11,886 nt of DNA, from the NCBI GenBank assembly GCA_029940175.1, contig JAOZRM010000030.1, positions 7,822 to 19,707 on the forward strand, read 5' to 3'. The position numbers and the translations under genes are program-made. Positions 6,399 through 11,886 of this stretch are shown here, piece after piece; within the stretch, counting starts at the first letter, position 1, and each line of letters begins with the position of its first letter. Source of the stretch: Candidatus Sabulitectum sp. GTDB lineage: Bacteria > Fermentibacterota > Fermentibacteria > Fermentibacterales > JCC-6. The notes beneath the pieces are model-generated. The model had not been told where the DNA came from and did no database searches. It saw only the letters and a list, made by a program, of their open reading frames with translations.

Positions 6399-6797
6399 TT
6401 ACTTGCCTCTGCGCCTTTTGTTAGGCCTGCATCCGTTATGAGGTATCCTGGTGATATCCTTAACGCCGGTTACTTCAAGGTCTGTTGACTGGAGAGCACG
6501 AACTGCCGCTTCTCTTCCAGAACCAGGTCCTCTAACCCATACTTCAACTTTTTTCAGTCCCGCTTCAAGAGCCTTTTCAGCCACCTGTACAGAAGCCTGA
6601 CTTGCTGCAAATGCAGTACTCTTCCTTGTTCCTCGAACACCTGTCGTACCACCACTGGCCCAAGTGATCACATTTCCATTCCTGTCGGATATGGTGATCA
6701 CTGTATTGTTGAAAGAAGACTTGATGTGGGCCACACCATTAATATCAGAAACTTTTGCTATCTTCTTGTTAACTCTGCGTCCTTTTGCTTTGGGCAT
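6399..6797 (-). CDS. rpsK: 30S ribosomal protein S11
   Basis: 132 residues, normal length. HIKSSFNNTVITISDRNGN, WASGGTTGVRGTRKSTAFAA and the basic tail ITRIPHNGCRPNKRRRGK identify uS11, which sits on the 30S platform and helps shape the mRNA exit region with S7 and S18. ATG at 6795-6797 has AGGTGA just upstream, and the gene starts 7 nt after the rpsM stop, so translation is probably coupled. After its stop the operon goes straight to rpoA with no rpsD between. Confidence 0.98.
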   Translation of the reverse strand: MPKAKGRRVNKKIAKVSDINGVAHIKSSFNNTVITISDRNGNVITWASGGTTGVRGTRKSTAFAASQASVQVAEKALEAGLKKVEVWVRGPGSGREAAVRALQSTDLEVTGVKDITRIPHNGCRPNKRRRGK

Positions 6798-6804
6798 GAC
6801 TCAC

Positions 6805-7170
6805 CTACCTTCTCTTTCCATGGCCGCGTTTCGGACCTTTTCGTGTCCTGGCGTTAGTGTGTGTACGTTGTCCTCTGACTGGAAGGTTCTTTCTGTGCCT
6901 GAGACCGCGATAACATCCGATATCCATGAGTCTCTTGCGGTTCATATTCACTTCTGTCCTGAGGGCACCCTCTACTTTATAGTCGTCTTCAATAACCTTA
7001 CGGAGAGCCGCAACATCGGTTTCCGTAAGAGTATCAGTGCTTCTCTCAAAAGGAATTCCTGCTTTAACAAGAATCTTTTTTGAGGAAGTCATACCAATAC
7101 CGTGAATGTATGGGAGCGCGTATACAACCATCTTGTTACGCGGCAGATCCACACCTGCTATTCTCGCCAC
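6805..7170 (-). CDS. rpsM: 30S ribosomal protein S13, GTG start
   Basis: 121 residues. MARIAGVDLPRNKMVVYALP, the helix-hairpin-helix region around YIHGIGMTSSKKIL and the basic tail GQRTHTNARTRKGPKRGHGK are typical of uS13, which lies at the head of the small subunit and contacts P-site tRNA and the L5 bridge. The start is GTG at 7168-7170, giving exactly the conserved MARIAG N-terminus, with GGAGG at 7177-7181 six bases upstream. It follows rpmJ by 29 bp and opens the alpha-operon part of the cluster. Confidence 0.98.
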   Translation of the reverse strand: MARIAGVDLPRNKMVVYALPYIHGIGMTSSKKILVKAGIPFERSTDTLTETDVAALRKVIEDDYKVEGALRTEVNMNRKRLMDIGCYRGLRHRKNLPVRGQRTHTNARTRKGPKRGHGKRR

Positions 7171-7176
7171 TTCTTA

Positions 7177-7181
7177 CCTCC
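7177..7181 (-). promoter_or_regulatory. ribosome binding site of rpsM
   Basis: On the minus strand GGAGG stands six bases before the GTG at 7168-7170. It confirms the non-ATG start, which is also set by the conserved MARIAG N-terminus of S13. Confidence 0.8.
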
Positions 7182-7199
7182 GTTAATGCCGCCCGGCGG

Positions 7200-7316
7200 C
7201 TATCCCTGTCTCTGCTTGTGACGAGGATTGCGGGAACAAATAACAAATACTCTTCCCTCTCTCCGTACAATTCGACAGTGTTCGCAAATCTTTTTTACTG
7301 AACTGCGTACTTTCAT
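7200..7316 (-). CDS. rpmJ: 50S ribosomal protein L36
   Basis: 38 residues: MKVRSSVKKICEHCRIVRRE at the start, then GRVFVICSRNPRHKQRQG. This is the zinc-binding form of bL36, with ligands Cys11, Cys14, Cys27 and His33 all present. The protein packs against 23S rRNA in the large subunit. ATG is at 7314-7316 with GAGGT seven bases upstream, overlapping the infA stop codon region; the gap from infA is 10 bp. Stop TAG is at 7200-7202. The infA-rpmJ-rpsM order is the standard bacterial arrangement. It is easily missed because of its size, but the identification is secure. Confidence 0.97.
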   Translation of the reverse strand: MKVRSSVKKICEHCRIVRREGRVFVICSRNPRHKQRQG

Positions 7317-7326
7317 TTTATTTACC

Positions 7327-7551
7327 TCACTTATACCTGTAAGTGATCCGTCCTCTGCTCAGATCATAAGGAGACAGTTCAACTGTCACCCTGTCACCGA
7401 TCAGAATACGAATGTAGTGCATCCTCATCTTGCCTGACACATGACAGAGAACAACGTGTCCCTCCGGCTTATCAAGCTCAACGCGACACATGCTGTTTGG
7501 AAGAGTTTCAAGAACTGTTCCATCAACAACAATGCCCTGTTCTTTCGCCAT
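7327..7551 (-). CDS. infA: translation initiation factor IF-1
   Basis: 74 residues, a single S1-like OB fold. MAKEQGIVVDGTVLETLPNS, VELDKPEGHVVLCHVSGKMR, the GDRVTVELSPYDLSRGRITYRYK ending and the length match bacterial IF-1, which occupies the 30S A site during initiation alongside IF-2 and IF-3. One variant from most bacteria is VVLCHVSGKMRMHYIRI where alanine usually stands for Cys; it is not expected to matter. ATG at 7549-7551 is preceded by GAGAGGA. It lies 48 bp after map and 10 bp before rpmJ. Confidence 0.97.
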   Translation of the reverse strand: MAKEQGIVVDGTVLETLPNSMCRVELDKPEGHVVLCHVSGKMRMHYIRILIGDRVTVELSPYDLSRGRITYRYK

Positions 7552-7599
7552 CTTGTCCTCTCCATCCGGTCAAGGAAGTGCAAATATCTTTATAAAAGA

Positions 7600-8346
7600 C
7601 TATGCCGTCAATATTTCCGGTGAATTACCGTTGATCATGATGGTATTCTCCGCATGTGCAGAGAGACTTCCATCATCGGTAACAACAGTCCAGCCGTCCT
7701 GCAAAATCCGTATTTTGGAAGCTCCGGCATTCACCATTGGTTCTATTGCCAGCAAAAGCCCGTTACTAAGCTTCATGCCTTTTCCCGCTTTGCCGTAGTT
7801 GGGAACTTGCGGTCTTTCGTGAAGTTTTTTACCAATTCCGTGACCCACCAGCTGGTGAACCACACTGAATCCATTTAACTCCACATAACTCTGTACAGCA
7901 TATCCGATGTCTCCCACATGATTACCCTGAACAGCAGCTGCTATTCCCAGATTCCTTGCTTCGTAAGTAACTTCTACAAGTCTTCTGGTTTCCGGTGAAA
8001 CAGATCCTACCATAACAGTATCTGCTGCATCACCATGGTAACCATTTTTGTAAGCTCCTACATCAATGCCCACAATATCTCCATCTTTCAAAACCCTGTC
8101 AGCAGATGGAATGCCATGCACTACCTCGCGATTAATAGAAATACAAATCGCAGCTGGATAACCGTTGTAGTTCAGGAATGAGGGAACTGCACCCTCCGAC
8201 CTGATAATACTCCTTCCAAGTGCATTGATCTCCGCTGTCGTAACACCCGGCTGTATAAATTGTGCCAGTTCCGTAAGTACTTTTCTCACGATCCTGCACG
8301 ATTCCCTAACCGCAGCTACATCTTTTTTCAGAGTAACTATTCCCAT
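7600..8346 (-). CDS. map: type I methionine aminopeptidase
   Basis: 248 residues, the length of the compact bacterial type Ia enzyme without an N-terminal zinc or SH3 extension. It removes the initiator methionine from nascent proteins in the cytoplasm. All five metal ligands are visible: Asp95 in VGIDVGAY, Asp106 in YHGDAADT, His169 in LVGHGIGKKLHE, Glu202 in LLAIEPMV and Glu233 in HAENTIMI. The substrate-contacting His77 is in REVVHGIP. The last motif reads ENT where EHT is usual, a mild change. ATG at 8344-8346 lies within the last codons of adk, overlapping it by 10 nt with only a weak purine stretch upstream, which implies translational coupling. The secY-adk-map-infA order is the common one. 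Confidence 0.97.
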   Translation of the reverse strand: MGIVTLKKDVAAVRESCRIVRKVLTELAQFIQPGVTTAEINALGRSIIRSEGAVPSFLNYNGYPAAICISINREVVHGIPSADRVLKDGDIVGIDVGAYKNGYHGDAADTVMVGSVSPETRRLVEVTYEARNLGIAAAVQGNHVGDIGYAVQSYVELNGFSVVHQLVGHGIGKKLHERPQVPNYGKAGKGMKLSNGLLLAIEPMVNAGASKIRILQDGWTVVTDDGSLSAHAENTIMINGNSPEILTA

Positions 8347-8912
8347 TCCCGGAGTGCCTTTGCAATTTTGCGCGTGACTTCCGCTGGGGAACCTGTTCCA
8401 TTCACTCTGATGATTCTGTCAGAATAATACTGGATCAGGGGCTCGGTTTGCTTCCGGTAAACTTCGAACCGATGATGGATCACCGTCGGGGCATCATCCG
8501 CTCTCCTGTAATTCTCTACTTTATCCTGCCTCTTGGTTCGTCTGAGAATAAGCCTTTGCTCGGCCACCTCGATCGGAACATCAAGAAACAGTGCACAGGT
8601 TAACTCAGTACCCATGTTCTCCAAGTGTAGATCGAACATTTTTGCCTGTGCAATATTCCGCGGGTAGCCATCAACCAGAAATCTATTCAACCCTTCAATG
8701 GCCTTGAACAGAACGTAGTTGGCGGTGATGTCATCAACCAGACTACCCGCAGCAATTGTATCTCCGATCCTCCTGCCAATACGGGTACCATCCAGAACTT
8801 TCGCTCTGAACAACTCTCCCGTGGAGATATGGGTCAGGCTGTAACCTTTGGCCATCTCAGCTGCCTGAGTGCCCTTGCCCGATCCTGGAGAACCGAAAAA
8901 TACTATTTTCAT
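8337..8912 (-). CDS. adk: adenylate kinase, short-LID form
   Basis: 191 residues. The P-loop is GSPGSGKGTQ (7-16), AMP-site residues lie in STGELFRA and DGYPRN (81-86), and the tail RRTKRQDKVENYRRADDAP covers a short LID segment. The enzyme interconverts ATP, AMP and ADP in the cytoplasm. At 191 residues it lacks the 20-30-residue LID insertion and zinc cysteines of the 214-residue forms; short-LID enzymes are common in Bacteroidota and Cyanobacteria. DGYPRN replaces the usual DGFPRT or DGFPRN, a conservative change. The ATG at 8910-8912 overlaps the secY stop in ATGA, so reinitiation after secY is likely. The 3' end overlaps map by 10 nt. Confidence 0.97.
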   Translation of the reverse strand: MKIVFFGSPGSGKGTQAAEMAKGYSLTHISTGELFRAKVLDGTRIGRRIGDTIAAGSLVDDITANYVLFKAIEGLNRFLVDGYPRNIAQAKMFDLHLENMGTELTCALFLDVPIEVAEQRLILRRTKRQDKVENYRRADDAPTVIHHRFEVYRKQTEPLIQYYSDRIIRVNGTGSPAEVTRKIAKALREWE

Positions 8913-10213
8913 CGTCTACCGCGTATCCTTCCCTTGGCGAGGAATCCGTCATAGTGTCTCATGAGCAGGTGGGTCTCTATCTGTCTGAGTGTTTCAAGAG
9001 CCACACCCACAACGATAAGAAGACTGGTTCCACCGAACATGAAATTAAGACCCACATAACGCATCATTAACATGGGAAGCACCGCAACAGCAGCCAGGAA
9101 AAGTGCCCCTGGGAGAGTAACTCTCACAAGAACCTTCTCTATGTACTTTGCAGTACTCTTTCCAGGCTTGCGGCCGGGAATAAATCCACCCTGTTTCTTC
9201 ATGTTGTCAGCCAGATCCTGCGGATTGAAGACCATGGCAGTGTACACATAAGCAAACAGAATGATCAGAGTGGTATATATTGTTATGTACAAAGCGCTTC
9301 CCGGTGCCATCCAAGTGTTAACCCATCCTGAAATGTCACTGCTTGGAAAGAACATTGCAAGAGTGGACGGGAACATCATGAATGACTGGGCGAAGATCAC
9401 CGGAATAACACCGGCGGTGTTCAGCCTGAGAGGAATATGAGTGCTCTGTCCTCCGTAGACCTTTCTACCTCTGACCTGTTTCGCATACGACACAGGAATT
9501 CTTCTTTGTGCCTCAGTCATTATCACAACAAGCGTGATCACTACGAACATAAACGCAACCAGGAAGATTCCAGTGATAAAACTGGTCTGCTGGAGAACAA
9601 AAATGTCTCTGTACAAAGTGCTTATGTCAGAAGGAATTCTACCCACAATACCGGCGAAAATGATAAGACTGATGCCGTTACCAATGCCGCGCTCACCAAT
9701 ACGCTCACCAAGCCACATCACAAAGATGGTTCCGGTAACAAGCGTAATAACGGTTTGTATTGTAAATGCTATGCCCGGGTTTGGAACCACACCAGGCACC
9801 TGGGAATTCATGCTCGCAATGTACTGACTGATTCCAAGACCCTGTATGGTTGCAAGAAGAACCGTTCCATACCTGGTGATCTCAGTCATCTTCTGTCGAC
9901 CGGCTTCTCCCTCTTTCTTCAATTTCTCGAAGTAGGGAAGAACCGATCCCAGAAGCTGTACAATAATGGAGGCAGAAATGTAAGGCATGATCCCAAGAGC
10001 AAAAATACTTGCTCTTCGAAGCGCTCCACCCACAAAAAGGTCGAACATGCCCATAACTCCGCCACCACTGGAAAATGCCTCCTGCAGAGCGTGGCTGTTG
10101 ATACCGGGTACCGGGATAAAACCACCAAGGCGGTAAATCGCCAGTAACCCGAACGTATAGAAAATCTTTTTCCGAAGCTCCGGGATCTTCATTACGTTGT
10201 CAAAGCCGCGCAT
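8909..10213 (-). CDS. secY: preprotein translocase subunit SecY
   Basis: 434 residues with ten membrane spans, the channel of the Sec translocon in the inner membrane. Recognisable landmarks are the N-terminal ELRKKIFYTFGLLAIYRLGG, the plug region around GMFDLFVGGALRR (55-67), the GIMPYISASIIVQLLGSVLP span, the conserved EGEAGRQKMTEITRY loop, the basic loop with TEAQRRIPVSYAKQVRGRK, and the C-terminal cytoplasmic segment GGFIPGRKPGKSTAKYIEKV. ATG at 10211-10213 overlaps the rplO stop by one base (TGATG); a GGAGG lies about ten bases upstream inside rplO. The 3' end overlaps adk in ATGA. Nothing unusual for the family. Confidence 0.98.
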   Translation of the reverse strand: MRGFDNVMKIPELRKKIFYTFGLLAIYRLGGFIPVPGINSHALQEAFSSGGGVMGMFDLFVGGALRRASIFALGIMPYISASIIVQLLGSVLPYFEKLKKEGEAGRQKMTEITRYGTVLLATIQGLGISQYIASMNSQVPGVVPNPGIAFTIQTVITLVTGTIFVMWLGERIGERGIGNGISLIIFAGIVGRIPSDISTLYRDIFVLQQTSFITGIFLVAFMFVVITLVVIMTEAQRRIPVSYAKQVRGRKVYGGQSTHIPLRLNTAGVIPVIFAQSFMMFPSTLAMFFPSSDISGWVNTWMAPGSALYITIYTTLIILFAYVYTAMVFNPQDLADNMKKQGGFIPGRKPGKSTAKYIEKVLVRVTLPGALFLAAVAVLPMLMMRYVGLNFMFGGTSLLIVVGVALETLRQIETHLLMRHYDGFLAKGRIRGRR

Positions 10214-10656
10214 CAGCTAAGCACCTCCACTGTACCTCCGGCTTCGGTGATAGCTTTTTCAGCACTAGCAGTGTACGCATCAGCACACACTGTAAGACTG
10301 TGTTCAAGCTGTCCGTGACCGAGGATTTTTACCGGCCTGATCCTTGAAGAGATCAAACCAGCTTCTTTAAGCATATCCGGTGTAATTACTGAGTCTTTCT
10401 CAAACCGGTTAAGCATGCTGATATTTACTACCTGGTACTTGGTCGCATGACGGGCATTACTGAAACCCTTGTGTGTCATACGACGCTGAATGGGCATCTG
10501 CCCACCCTCGAACCAGGGATGTACTGTAGCTCTTGCTTTCTGTCCCTTGTGACCCTTACCGGCAGTTCCGCCGTTTCCAGTCCCAAGACCACAACCTCTA
10601 CGCTTGCGGTTTTTCTTAGCGCCCTGTGCTGGACGAAGATGCTGGAGCCTTCTCAT
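10213..10656 (-). CDS. rplO: 50S ribosomal protein L15
   Basis: 147 residues. MRRLQHLRPAQGAKKNRKRR, the glycine-rich stretch GCGLGTGNGGTAGKGHKGQK and PWFEGGQMPIQRRMTHKGFS identify uL15, a 23S rRNA-binding protein of the large subunit whose extended N-terminus penetrates the rRNA. The C-terminal globular part has VKILGHGQLEHSLTVCADAY and ends AEKAITEAGGTVEVLS. ATG at 10654-10656 overlaps the rpmD stop in ATGA and has GGAGG upstream within rpmD; the stop overlaps the secY start by one base. The gene sits between rpmD and secY as usual. Confidence 0.97.
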   Translation of the reverse strand: MRRLQHLRPAQGAKKNRKRRGCGLGTGNGGTAGKGHKGQKARATVHPWFEGGQMPIQRRMTHKGFSNARHATKYQVVNISMLNRFEKDSVITPDMLKEAGLISSRIRPVKILGHGQLEHSLTVCADAYTASAEKAITEAGGTVEVLS

Positions 10657-10844
10657 GCGTCCACCTCCTCTACCTTAAGAAGGTGCTTCACCTTGAAGAT
10701 CATGCCACGGATCTGAGGTGTATCATTGTGTACTTTCGAAGAGTTCATCTTACCAAGCCCGAGAGCCTCAAGAGTTCTCTTCTGTATACTCTGACGTCCG
10801 ATAGCACTTCTGACCTTAGTTACTTTGAGCTTTTTCTCAGCCAT
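10653..10844 (-). CDS. rpmD: 50S ribosomal protein L30
   Basis: 63 residues, within the usual 58-65 of bacterial uL30. KLKVTKVRSAIGRQSIQKRT, LEALGLGKMNSSKVHNDTPQ and IRGMIFKVKHLLKVEEVD follow the family pattern: a short beta strand, the GLGK turn, and the closing helix. It is a peripheral large-subunit protein. ATG at 10842-10844 lies inside the last codons of rpsE (8-nt overlap) with GAGAGGAG upstream. The stop overlaps the rplO start in ATGA, so all three are probably coupled. Some lineages have lost rpmD; it is intact here. Confidence 0.96.
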   Translation of the reverse strand: MAEKKLKVTKVRSAIGRQSIQKRTLEALGLGKMNSSKVHNDTPQIRGMIFKVKHLLKVEEVDA

Positions 10845-11439
10845 TAGCCTTGCTCCTCTCAGTAACTATTTTACGCCTTACAGAGCTGATGTGATCGATG
10901 GTAATAAGATCCTTCAAACCTGCCATTGTTGCTTTTGTCACGTTATGCGGGTTGTTTGATCCCTGTGCTTTAGTAAGCACATCCTTTACTCCGGCACACT
11001 CCATAATAGCACGCACGGCACTTCCTGCAATTACTCCGGTACCGGGGCTGGCTGGTCTTAAGAGGACCTTGCCCGCACCATAGTTACCGACAATAAGGTG
11101 AGGAAGAGTTCGATTATCAACAAGTGGCACCTTGATCATGGTTTTCTGAGCATTTTCCGTTGCTTTCCTGATTGATTCAGGAAGCTCTGTTGCCTTGCCC
11201 AGGCCAATGCCGACCCTTCCATTCTGATCGCCCACAGCAACGATAGCATTGAAACCAAAGGTTCTTCCACCTTTTGTAACCTTTGCGCATCTGTTCACTG
11301 TAATAAGCCTGTCAACTAGACCGGCTTCTTCGATAGCAGAAGGTCTGCGTTCTTTTTTCTGTCCCCTTTTGCCTCTGGAATCTTTTGAATTCCTTCCGCC
11401 TCTGGGATTTCTGTCGTTTCTCTCTGTCGTTTTTTCCAT
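10837..11439 (-). CDS. rpsE: 30S ribosomal protein S5, extended N-terminus
   Basis: 200 residues. The core begins near residue 42 with VDRLITVNRCAKVTKGGRTF and continues with VGIGLGKATELPESIRKATE and PASPGTGVIAGSAVRAIMEC, the double-stranded RNA-binding and S5 C-terminal folds of uS5. It lies at the mRNA entry side of the 30S subunit and affects decoding accuracy. The first 40 residues are a low-complexity Arg, Lys, Asp and Gly tail (NPRGGRNSKDSRGKRGQKKE), some 30 residues longer than in E. coli; this sort of extension is seen in several phyla. ATG at 11437-11439 has a GGGGG purine run upstream. The gap from rplR is 9 bp, and the end overlaps rpmD by 8 nt. Confidence 0.97.
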   Translation of the reverse strand: MEKTTERNDRNPRGGRNSKDSRGKRGQKKERRPSAIEEAGLVDRLITVNRCAKVTKGGRTFGFNAIVAVGDQNGRVGIGLGKATELPESIRKATENAQKTMIKVPLVDNRTLPHLIVGNYGAGKVLLRPASPGTGVIAGSAVRAIMECAGVKDVLTKAQGSNNPHNVTKATMAGLKDLITIDHISSVRRKIVTERSKANG

Positions 11440-11448
11440 CAGTGCCCC

Positions 11449-11811
11449 CTAGAATACCAGTCCGCATTCGCGGACCTTCTCCGCCAGAGCTTTTACTCTG
11501 CCGTGATAGGGATGTCCACCTCTGTCAAACACCACGGTGTTGATTCCCTTTTGCTTTGCCAGTTCGGCAAGTTTTGCACCAAGTGCTTCCGCCATCTCGG
11601 TTTTTGTACCGCTGACTGAAGCCCTGAACTCTTTGGAATCCGTGGTAAGAGCAAGAAGGGTTTTTCCCTCTACATCATCAATCAAGCAGGCAATCATGTG
11701 CCTGAGAGATCTTCTAACGAAGAGTCTCGGCCGCTCAGATGTCCCGGAAACTTTCTTCCTGAGACGCCTGTGTCTGCGGGAGAGGCTTTCTCTTCTCGTC
11801 AATTTTGCCAT
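11449..11811 (-). CDS. rplR: 50S ribosomal protein L18
   Basis: 120 residues, the usual size. RRHRRLRKKVSGTSERPRLF, RSLRHMIACLIDDVEGKTLL and the C-terminal INTVVFDRGGHPYHGRVKAL identify uL18, which binds 5S rRNA with L5 in the central protuberance. ATG at 11809-11811 is preceded by GGAGAGGT and lies 17 bp after the rplF stop. It is followed after 9 bp by rpsE. Confidence 0.98.
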   Translation of the reverse strand: MAKLTRRESLSRRHRRLRKKVSGTSERPRLFVRRSLRHMIACLIDDVEGKTLLALTTDSKEFRASVSGTKTEMAEALGAKLAELAKQKGINTVVFDRGGHPYHGRVKALAEKVRECGLVF

Positions 11812-11828
11812 TCTTACACCTCTCCTTT

Positions 11829-11886
11829 CTAAGTGACTACCGACTTGGCAGCCTTGCGCTTCACCTGCTGGTCGCTGTAGCGGAAT
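11829..11886 (-). CDS. rplF: 50S ribosomal protein L6, 3' end only
   Basis: Only the last 18 codons and TAG (11829-11831) are in the window. They read FRYSDQQVKRKAAKSVVT, which fits the C-terminal helix and basic tail of uL6 (RYSDE..RRKAGK in many bacteria). The assignment also rests on position: rplF is the normal gene before rplR. The rest of the gene continues past the right edge. Confidence 0.85.
   Translation of the reverse strand, partial: FRYSDQQVKRKAAKSVVT

Noticed and set aside
9437..10147. 236-codon plus-strand open frame
   Set aside because: It is antisense to secY, and its His/Asn/Lys-rich translation is typical of a reverse-complement shadow.
1..11886. CRISPR array, tRNA, insertion sequence, phage or defence genes
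   Set aside because: No regular direct repeats, cloverleaf-like sequences, transposase or integrase motifs, or defence-type domains were seen on either strand.

Overview
The window is a bacterial chromosomal segment of moderate GC (roughly half). The clearest part is positions 4024-11886, all on the minus strand: the distal half of the S10/spc/alpha ribosomal-protein supercluster. In transcription order it reads rplF (3' end only), rplR, rpsE, rpmD, rplO, secY, adk, map, infA, rpmJ, rpsM, rpsK, rpoA, rplQ, pfkA. Genes overlap by 1-10 nt or sit tens of bases apart or less, as expected for one long translationally coupled transcript making ribosomal proteins, the SecY channel, adenylate kinase, methionine aminopeptidase, IF-1 and RNA polymerase alpha. 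Two departures from the usual order stand out. rpsD (S4), normally between rpsK and rpoA, is absent, and a phosphofructokinase gene with a TTG start is appended directly after rplQ, in the same frame as its stop codon.

Positions 1-3711 are ordinary accessory genes. A 5'-truncated C25 (gingipain-type) cysteine peptidase ends with a domain resembling a type IX secretion sorting signal. It meets, tail to tail with a 5-bp gap, an auxin-efflux-carrier (AEC) family permease on the minus strand. Upstream of the permease is what looks like a small zinc-ribbon-like gene broken by a one-base frameshift. Divergent from these is a two-gene plus-strand operon: a multi-pass membrane protein of unknown function followed by a small winged-helix regulator, overlapping by 17 nt. 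The 312 bp between that operon and pfkA hold no recognised gene, only an open minus-strand frame with coding-like composition.

The organism is probably a member of the FCB (Fibrobacterota-Chlorobiota-Bacteroidota) superphylum or a related uncultured phylum. This rests on the C25 peptidase with a T9SS-like C-terminus and on the short-LID 191-residue adenylate kinase common in Bacteroidota. It is an inference; no 16S or other decisive marker is present. No tRNA, rRNA, CRISPR array, insertion sequence or phage gene was seen, and I find no convincing new defence or mobile system. The most unusual points are the altered RNA polymerase alpha C-terminal domain, the rplQ-pfkA junction, the missing rpsD and the broken zinc-ribbon gene.
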